From the NCBI GenBank assembly GCA_963575745.1, contig CAUYUJ010020726.1, positions 1,031,969 to 1,095,968 of the forward strand: DNA of 64,000 nucleotides, in the 5' to 3' direction. A model generated the notes under the pieces. It was not told where the DNA came from. It ran no database searches and was given only the letters and a program-made list of their open reading frames with translations. The translations under genes were made by a program, and so were the position numbers. This DNA is from Prorocentrum cordatum (Eukaryota > Sar > Dinophyceae > Prorocentrales > Prorocentraceae). Positions 57,130 to 64,000 of the stretch are shown here, in pieces. Within the stretch, counting starts at the first letter, position 1. Each line of letters opens with the position of its first letter.

Positions 57130-57650
57130 AGTCGTCATCTTTACTGCTCGCGCAAACACCCCACCCTCCCACCCACAGCTTGCTTGGCCAAACTTATGAT
57201 GCGGGGGGCGGCGGCTCCACCGATGACGACATCGATAAGGACATCCTCACTGCCGATGTTCGCCACCCTGAGTCGACGATGAAGGTGGCCATATCGACGG
57301 TACTCGGACGTGCGCGATGGCAAAATGACGTCGGCAACGTCTGCGACACTGACGGAAATGGCACCAGCGACGACGATGTTCAAGAGGGCGACGGCACGAA
57401 CAAAAACGGCACCAATGCTGGCAAACGCCTTTGCGATGCTGATGCCCATCTGTCGATGAGGCAGGTGGTCGCGGTGATGCTGACATGGTTGCAAGGGAAA
57501 TCCGCGCGCGCGGAAGTTCAACGAATCCGTCAGACTGATCATGCGCGCGCGGCGGTGCGCGCACGTGGCCTGCGTGGGAGCTGTTGCAAGGAACTCGCGC
57601 CCTCGGCGCATGGCAGGAGTAACGCGGGTGCACCGCGCGGCGACATGAAA
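57130..57650 (+). repeat. dispersed module, divergent copy
   Basis: The start (CTGCTCGCGCAAACACCCC, CCACCCACAGCTTGC) is clear. The body has diverged and keeps only the GACGATG-rich middle and a GCGCGC-rich end. Confidence 0.65.
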
Positions 57651-58091
57651 TCCCTGGATTTGGCAGGACGCATAGAAACCCAATGGTTTTTGTATGATTT
57701 TCAAGGGCGCGCGGACAGAAAATTAACAACATTTGTGTTGCGGAAAACAATTTAAAAACATGCTGAAATGCTTGCAAACACATTGTGTTTGGTGCGAATT
57801 TGACACGCACGCGCGCGTGGTGACTCTGTTGAATTGTTGGCAACGGATCATTGAAATCTACTTTCTTAAGATAAAGAACTGCGCGCGCAATATGATTTGG
57901 CAGGGGTGGCGAGGGGGGCGATGCCGGCCTGGCGGGGGCAATGCGAATTCATGTTTAGGATGGGCGAGTGCGCAGAATAAGTATGAAATTACAATGCCCC
58001 AGGGGGGGGGGCCGATAACTCCAGGGGGGGGGATTCTATAGTGCTATTCGACAAGAGAATTTACCAATGCTCAATTTGAAATTGCCAACTT
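57651..58091. other. spacer between modules
   Basis: Degenerate sequence with GTGTTGCGGAAAAC and G runs at 58,002 and 58,024. No gene supported. Confidence 0.5.
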
Positions 58092-58630
58092 CATTGCTCG
58101 CGCAAACATCCCACCCACCCACCCGCGACTTGGTTCGCAAACCCCATGCGGAAACGATTGCGATGAGTGCAGGGTGCTCACTGGTGCGTCTCCGTGACCG
58201 CAAGCCCGCGCGTGCTCGCGCGCGCAGCGGCCAGCTAGTGTGGCGCGACCGGCGCGAACGCGACGGCGCTGACCGCCGGGCACATCTCAGCAGGCACTTC
58301 AGTGCGAGTCGGCGGCTTGGGCGGGCGCGGTATAAGGGTAACTTCGACAGCGGTAGACACGACGATAGCTGCGATGCTGGTGAAAATGCTGACAGCGACG
58401 ACGGGGCAGCCAGTGACGGCGTCGATGCTGCTCGCGCCGACGACGATGAAGGCGTCTTCGCGTCGGCGGTGACGATTTTGGAAGGAATTCGAAATGCGCG
58501 CGCGGCAAACGCGCGGGAGTGGCCCGCATGGCATTACTTGACGCGGATCGTGCCACCTCAGCACGCGCGCGAGGGCGTTCAAACGATTTCGACATGCGCG
58601 CGCGAAGCCTAGTTGGTAGCATATTATGAA
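58092..58630 (+). repeat. dispersed module, copy 3
   Basis: GCTCGCGCAAACATCCCACC, CCCGCGACTTGGTTCGC, CGATTGCGATGAGTGC, AGTGCGAGTCGGCGGCTTGG, GGGCGCGGTATAAGGG and end TTCAAACGATTTCGACATGC. Confidence 0.85.
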
Positions 58631-59094
58631 TATGCGTAAAAACTTACTGGTTTCTTCAGAATGCGCGAGAACGCGCGCACGCGCTGTTTTTGCAAACGCG
58701 CGCTGCGTAGCCGTTCTCTTATGTGTTTTTTGTTTTTTTTTTTCTGTGGCACTCGTTTTTGAAATCGCAGCGAAGAGGATGGTTGTCTGATAAGTTCGGC
58801 ATGCGCGCGCGACGATGCGCGCGTGCAATCCTTGTTTAACTGTTGCAAATGATCCCTGGCAACTTATGATGTTGAATAGACGCAAGCGCGAATTGTATGT
58901 TTTGCAGACGATGGCGGGGGTGGGCGGATACCGACATGGCCGGGGTGGCTTGAGTTCAGATTTAGGACGGGCGATGGGGCGAAGCCACATGTAAAATGCA
59001 ACTCGAAAATACAAAGTGGTAATCCTGGGGGGAGGAGGGGGGTAATTTCTTGTAAGAAAGGAGAACGGACTTTTACAAGCGAGTTGGCACATCC
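58631..59094. other. spacer between modules
   Basis: A T run at 58,728-58,744 and the CG-alternating hairpin motif near 58,800. No gene supported. Confidence 0.5.
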
Positions 59095-59592
59095 CACGCT
59101 CTTGCAAACATCCCACCCACCCACCCGCAACTTGGTCTGCAAAACTCTTGGGGCGGCGATTGCGATGCGCGCTTGACGCTGGCTGCCCCATCTCGTCGGC
59201 CGGCCAGCGAACTTGGCGCGACCGACGCGGCCGCGGCGGCGCTGGCCGCTGGGCGCATTCCAGCGGGCACTTCGCTGCGAGTCGGCGACTTGGGCGGGCG
59301 CGGAATCATGGCAACGTCGACGGCGGTGGACGCGACGATGGCAGTGGCGATGCTGGCGGCGACGTCAGCGACAACGAAGGCGCGGTCAGCGCGGGCGCCG
59401 GTGCTGATCAAGCCGACGACGATGACGGCGGCGATGAAGGTTTGGGAGGGACTTTAGCACGTCCGCGCGGCCGACGCGCGAGAGCGCGGCGCGGATCGCG
59501 CTCCCCCTCCGCCAGCGCGCGCGCGAGGGCGCGCGAATGATGTCGGCGCGCAGCGCCGGGGGCCTGCTTGGTAGAATGCCATGAACATGTTC
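59095..59592 (+). repeat. dispersed module, copy 4
   Basis: CTCTTGCAAACATCCCACCC, CCGCAACTTGGTCTGC, GCGATTGCGATGC, GGCCAGCGAACTTGGCGCG, CTGCGAGTCGGCGACTTGGG, GGGCGCGGAATCATGGC and end GAATGATGTCGGCGCGC, AGAATGCCATGAACATG. Confidence 0.85.
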
Positions 59593-59674
59593 AAAAGCTT
59601 AGAAAATATAGCCCAAGATTCGCAACAGCGCGACAGCGCGCTGTTTTGAAAACTGATGTTGCGAAACTATGTTT

Positions 59675-59777
59675 TTTCCCAACCATCCTGTGGTGTTGGG
59701 TCCTCGTTTTGAAGAGACAGCGCCCCGCGTTCACTCCTTCCTCCCGCTGCCCCCCCCCCCCCCTCCTCCCTCCTCCC
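59675..59777 (+). repeat. satellite boundary sequence, copy 3
   Basis: CCCAACCATCCTGTGGTGTT, GGGTCCTCGTTTTGAAGAG and a C-rich run at 59,750-59,765 lead into the 90-bp array. Confidence 0.85.
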
Positions 59778-60830
59778 ACTGTCACGGCGCACCCCTCGCA
59801 CGTTTCGTGGCCCCATAGGGAGCTCCACCGAAGGCCCCAGTGGCTGCGGGCGCATGGCTGCGCCGCACCCATGTCGGCACACCCCTCACACGCTTCGTTG
59901 CCCCATAGGGAGCTCCACCGAAGGCCCCAGTGGCTGCGGGCGCATGGCGGCGCCGCGCCCATTTCGGCACACCCCTCACACGCTTCGTGGCCCCATCGGG
60001 AGCTCCACCGAAGGCCCCAGTGGCTGCGGGCGCATGGCGGCGCCGCACCCATTTCGGCACACCCCTCACACGTTTCGCGCCCCCACGGGGAGCTCAACCG
60101 AAGGCCCCAGCGGCTGCGGGCGCATGGCGGCGCCGCACCCATTTCGGCACACTCCTCACACGTTTCGCGCCCCCACGGGGAGCTCCACCGAAGGCCCCAG
60201 TGGCTGCGTCCGCATGGCGGCGCCGCGCTCATTTCGGCACACCCCTCACGCGTTTCGTGCCCCCATAGGGAGCTCCACCGAAGGCCCCAGTGGCTGCGGG
60301 CGCACGGCGGCGCCGCATTCATTTCGGCACACCCCTCACACGCTTCGTGGCCCCATAGGGAGCTCCACCGAAGGCCCCAGTGGCTGCGGGCGCATGGCGG
60401 CGCCGCACCCATTTCGGCACACCCCTCACACGTTTCGTGCCCCATAGGGAGCTCCACCGAAGGCCCCAGCGGCTGCGGGCGCATGGCGGCGCCGCACCCA
60501 TTTCGGCACACCCCTCACACGTTTCGTGCCCCCATAGGGAGCTCCACCGAAGGCCCCAGCGGCTGCGGGCGCATGGCGGCGCCGCACCCATGTCGGCACA
60601 CCCCTCACACGTTTCGTGGCCCCATAGGGAGCTCCACCGAAGGCCCCAGCGGCTGCGTCCGCATGGCGGCGCCGCACCCATTTCGGCACACCCCTCACAC
60701 GTTTCGCGCCCCCACAGGGAGCTCCACCGAAGGCCCCAGCGGCTGCGTCCGCATGGCGGCGCCGCACCCATTTCGGCACACCCCTCACACGCTTCGCGGC
60801 CCCATAGGGAGCTCCACCGAAGGCCCCAAT
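59778..60830 (-). repeat. 90-bp satellite, 12 units
   Basis: AGCTCCACCGAAGGCCCCAG (one unit has AGCTCAACCG) recurs at 59,821, 59,911, 60,001, 60,091, 60,181, 60,271, 60,361, 60,450, 60,540, 60,630, 60,720 and 60,810. Spacing is 90 bp except one unit of 89. The minus strand carries the core TCCCTATGGGGCCACGAA of the 99- and 77-bp arrays, so it is their inverted relative. Since 90 is a multiple of 3, long frames are open on both strands; they are not taken as genes. Confidence 0.97.
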
Positions 60831-60924
60831 GCTACCGCCCTCATGCGTCCCGTACGCCAAGGACAGCGTTTCGTGGCACGCCTTTCGTGGCCCCATAAGG
60901 AGCCCCACCGAAAGCGGCATCCAC

Positions 60925-60970
60925 AAAGCGTTATTCGCAATTGCATATGGTTGGGTCCTTCGCCAGGATA
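60925..60970 (-). repeat. inverted copy of the 99-bp array start
   Basis: On the minus strand: GGCGAAGGACCCAACCATAT followed by GCAATTGCGAATAA. This matches 54,628-54,680 on the plus strand. Confidence 0.85.
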
Positions 60971-60979
60971 ATTTGTATG

Positions 60980-61074
60980 TTTGCCCCAACCATCCTGTGG
61001 AATTTGGTCATCGTTTCGAAGAAACGGCCCCCGCGTCTTCCCCCCCGCGCCCCCCCCCAGTGGGGGTGCCAAAT
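60980..61074 (+). repeat. satellite boundary sequence, copy 4
   Basis: CCCCAACCATCCTGTGG, AATTTGGTCATCGTTTCGAA and a C-rich stretch lead into the next array. Confidence 0.85.
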
Positions 61075-61758
61075 GCGCCCGCCGCGCCCGCTGCAACGCT
61101 ACGCTGGCCCATTGGGGGCCCCGCCCAAGGCCCCAGTGGGGGTGGCCGCGCGCGCCCGCCCCACCCAGCACAGCGCTCCGCTGCCCCATTGAGAGTTCCA
61201 CCTAAGGGCCAAGTGGGGGTGGTCACATGCGTCTGCCGCACCCAACGCGCCGGTTCGCGGCCCCATATGGGGCTCCACGGAAGGCCCCAGCGGGGGTGGC
61301 CACATGCGTCCGCCACACCCAGCGCAGCGTCTCGTGGCCCAATAAGGAGGCCACGTAAGGCCCCAGCGGGGGTGGTCGCATGCGTCCGCCACGCCCAACA
61401 CAACGTTTCGTGGCCCCGCAGGGAGCTTCACCCATGGCCCCAGCGGGGGTGGCCACATGCGTCTGCTTCACCCATTACAGCGCTCCGTGGCCCCATCGGA
61501 GGCCCCACCGAGGGCCCCAGCGGGGGTGGCCACATGCGCCCGCCACACCCAGCACAGCGCTTCGCGGCCCCTCAGGAGCTCCACGAAAGTCCTCAGTGGA
61601 AGTGGCCACGTGCGCCCGCCACACCCAGCACGCCGCTTCGTGGCCTCGTAGGGGGCCCAACCCAAAGCCCCAGTGGGGGTGGCCACGTGCGTCCGCCACA
61701 CCCAGCACAACGCTTCGAGGCCCCAGCTCCGCCGAAGGCACCAGCGGGGGTGGCCACT
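61075..61758 (-). repeat. 77-bp satellite, inverted, 9 units
   Basis: CCCCAGYGGGGGTGGCCACA recurs near 61,132, 61,209, 61,286, 61,362, 61,439, 61,516, 61,592 and 61,669, with a last partial unit at about 61,740. Spacing is 76-77 bp. The minus strand equals the 77-bp array at 55.4-56.2 kb. Confidence 0.95.
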
Positions 61759-61759
61759 A

Positions 61760-61860
61760 AATAATCCCCAACCCTCCTGCGTTGGGTTCTCGTTTTGAAT
61801 AGAGCACTGGTCGCGCGAACCTTCCCGACCCCCCCCCCCACCCCTCTCTCCCCCCCTGCC
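61760..61860 (+). repeat. satellite boundary sequence, copy 5
   Basis: CCCCAACCCTCCTGCGTTGG, GTTCTCGTTTTGAATAGAGC and a C run at 61,831-61,842 lead into the 102-bp array. It is closest to copy 1 at 7285-7345. Confidence 0.85.
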
Positions 61861-61892
61861 TTCGCTCGTCGCGTTTCGAGGGCTGCTGGGGG

Positions 61893-64000
61893 CTGCGATA
61901 TGTGAAACTGTCGCCACTTTCGAAGCCTGCTGGGGGCCCCAGCACAGTGGGTACCCACAACGGATTCAAATCGGACCTCGCCATCCCTGGGGGGCTGCGA
62001 TCTGTGAAACTATCGCCACTTTCGAAGGCTGCTGGGGGGCCCAGCACAGTGGGCACCCACGGCGGATTCAAATGGGACCTCGCCATCCCTGGGGGGCTGC
62101 GATCTGTGAAACTGTCGCCACTTTCGATGCTTGCTGGGGGGCCCAGCGCAGTGGGCACCCACGGCGGATTCAAATGGGACCTCGCCATCCCTGGGGGGCT
62201 GCGATCTGTGAAACTGTCGCCACTTTCGGTGCCTGCTGGAGGGCCCAGCACAGTGGGTACCCACGGCGGATTCAAATGAGACCTCACCATCCCTGGGGGG
62301 CTGCGATCTGTGAAACTGTCGCCACTTTCGAGGGCTGCTGGGGGGCCCAGCACAGTGGGTACCCACGGAGGGTTCAAATTCGACCTCGCCATCCCTGGGG
62401 GGCTGCGATCTGTGAAACTGTCACCACTTTCGAGGCCTGCTGGGGGGCCCAGCACAGTGGGTACCCACGGAGGGTTCAAATTTGACATCGCCATCCCTGG
62501 GGGGCTGCGATCTGTGAAACTGTCGCCGCTTTCGAGGCCTGCTGGGGGGGCCCAGCGCAGTGGGTACACACGGCGGATTCAAATTAAACCTCGCCGTCCC
62601 TGGGGGGCTGCGATCTGTGAAACTGTCGCCACTTTCGAAGCCTGCTGGGGGGCCCAGCACAGTGGGTACACACGGCGGATTCAAATTTGACCTCGCCATC
62701 CCTGGGAGGCTGCGGTCTGTGAAACTGTCTCCACTTTCGCGGCCTGCTGGGGGGCCCAGCACAGTGGGTACACACGGCGGATTCAAATTGCACCTCGCCA
62801 TCCCTGGGGGGCTGCGATCTGTGAAACTGCCGCCGCGTTCGAGGCCTGCTGGGGGGCCCAGCACAGTGGGTGCACACCGCGGACTCCAACTAGACCTCGC
62901 CACCCCTGGGGGGCTGCGGTCTGAAACTGTCGCCGCTTTCGAGGCCCGCTGGGGGGGGGGCCCAGCACAGTGGGTGCACACGGCGGATTCAAACTGGACC
63001 TCGCCATCCCTGGGGGGCTGCGATCTGTGAAACTGTCGCCACTTTCGAGGCCTGCTGGGGAGCTCAGCACAGTGGGTACCCACCGCAGACTCAAATTAGA
63101 CATCGCCATTCCTGGGGGGCTGCGACATGTGAAACTATCGTTGCGTTCGAGGCCTGCTGGGGGGCCAACACAGTGGGCACGCACCGCGGGCTGAAATTGC
63201 ACCTCGCCATCCCTGGGGGGCTGCGATCTGTGAAACAATCGTCACTTTCGTGGCCTGCTGGGGCGCTCAACACAGTGGGTACCCACCGCGGACTGATATT
63301 AGACGTCGCCATCCCTGGGGGGGCTGCGATCTGTGAAACTGTCGCCACTTTCGAGGCCTGCTGGGGGGCCCAGCACAGTGGGTACACACCGAGGACTGAA
63401 ATTCGACCTCGCCATCCCTGGGGGGCTGCGATCTGTGAAACTGTCGCCACGTTCGAGGCCTGCTGGGGGGCCCAGCACAGTGAGTACACACCGCGGACTC
63501 CAACTAGACCTCGCCATCCCTGGGGGGCTGCGATCTGAAACTGTCGCCACTTTCGAGGCCTGCTGGGGGGCCCAACACAGTGGGTACACACCGCGGACTT
63601 CAATTAGACCTCGCCATCCCCTGGGGGCTGCGATCTGTGAAACTGTCGCCACTTTCGAAGCCTGCTGGGGGGCCCAGCACAGTGAGTACACACCGCGGAC
63701 TCAGATTAGGCCTTGCCATCCCTGGGGGGCTGCGATCTGTGAAACTGTCGCCACTGTCGAAGCCTGCTGAGGGGCGGAGCACAGTGGGCACTCACCGCGG
63801 ACTCCAATTAGACCTCGCCATCCCTGGGGGGCTGCGATCTGTGAAAATGTCGCCACTTTCGAGGCCTGCTGGGGGGCTCAGCGCAGTGGGTACCCACCGC
63901 GGCCTCACACTAGACCTCGCCATCCCTGGGGGGCTGCGAACTGTGCAACTGTCGCCACTTTCGAGGCCTGCTGGGGGGCCCAGCACAGTGGGTACACACC
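61893..64000 (+). repeat. 102-bp satellite, at least 21 units, runs off the end
   Basis: GGGGGGCTGCGATCTGTGAA recurs 21 times from 61,893 to 63,934, with spacing 102 bp in most units (range 100-104). Each unit contains CTGTCGCCACTTTCG and GGGGGGCCCAGCACAGTGGG or variants. The unit is related to the inverted ~104-bp array at 6.3-7.2 kb. Since 102 is a multiple of 3, frames stay open by chance. Confidence 0.97.

Noticed and set aside
59778-60830. Regularly spaced repeats resembling a CRISPR array
   Set aside because: There are no unique spacers; the full 90 bp is repeated, and the organism is eukaryotic.
59568-60971. Long plus-strand frame of 467 codons, and the matching minus-strand frame
   Set aside because: It is the 90-bp satellite: the unit length is a multiple of three, so frames stay open in several phases on both strands.
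61757-63986. Many long frames of Pro/Gly/Ser-rich repeats on both strands
   Set aside because: Produced by the 102-bp satellite, with a 34-residue period in every phase and no start or end context of a gene.

Overview
This window looks like nuclear DNA of a dinoflagellate. The evidence is: a relict spliced-leader sequence at 34,155-34,176 that matches the 22-nt dinoflagellate leader at 20 positions; proteins with the MKRPAAA-type Lys/Arg-Pro-Ala runs common in dinoflagellate gene models; two protein families I recognise from dinoflagellate genomes (19.7-22.5 kb and 22.8-25.5 kb); high G+C; and a very large load of trinucleotide microsatellites, minisatellites and dispersed repeats. A GC-rich genome such as Prorocentrum would fit, but the genus cannot be fixed from the sequence. 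Most open frames here are by-products of GC-rich or periodic DNA and are not annotated.

Layout. 1-10.5 kb is gene-poor. It holds minisatellites, a 21-bp array (5.2-6.0 kb), a ~104-bp satellite (6.3-7.2 kb), a foldback element (8.0-8.2 kb) and one possible EF-hand exon on the minus strand. 10.9-25.5 kb is the gene-bearing part, all on the plus strand: a multi-exon gene (10.9-14.05 kb, with a 3'-like exon at 17.8-18.3 kb), a two-exon gene between them (14.5-16.2 kb), a transposase-like gene (19.7-22.5 kb) and a methyltransferase-like gene (22.8-25.5 kb). Their introns carry microsatellites, TTGACC-type repeats and several near-perfect palindromes. 25.5-34 kb is repeat-rich intergenic DNA with a 0.87-kb CTC/CTA block. 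A gene with a relict spliced leader lies at 34.2-35.8 kb. 36-45 kb is again mostly repeats, including a 1-kb GAGGCT array and one weak minus-strand exon candidate. 45.3-50.2 kb on the minus strand looks like a decayed non-LTR retrotransposon. 50.4-52.1 kb is a GGA/CTC block.

52.6-64 kb is a satellite and dispersed-repeat complex. About 0.5-kb modules, often led by a degenerate GTGCAATC repeat, alternate with satellites of 99, 77, 90, 77 and 102 bp. The 99+77-bp pair at 54.6-56.2 kb recurs in inverted orientation (90 and 77 bp) at 59.8-61.8 kb. The same conserved boundary sequence flanks these arrays and also the distant 6.3-7.2 kb array.

How parts relate: the genes are collinear, as usual for dinoflagellate gene arrays. 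I see no promoter boxes, RNA genes or CRISPR arrays. The transposase-like and methyltransferase-like genes are neighbours and may be one transcription unit. Statements about family membership rest on recalled family patterns, not on a search.
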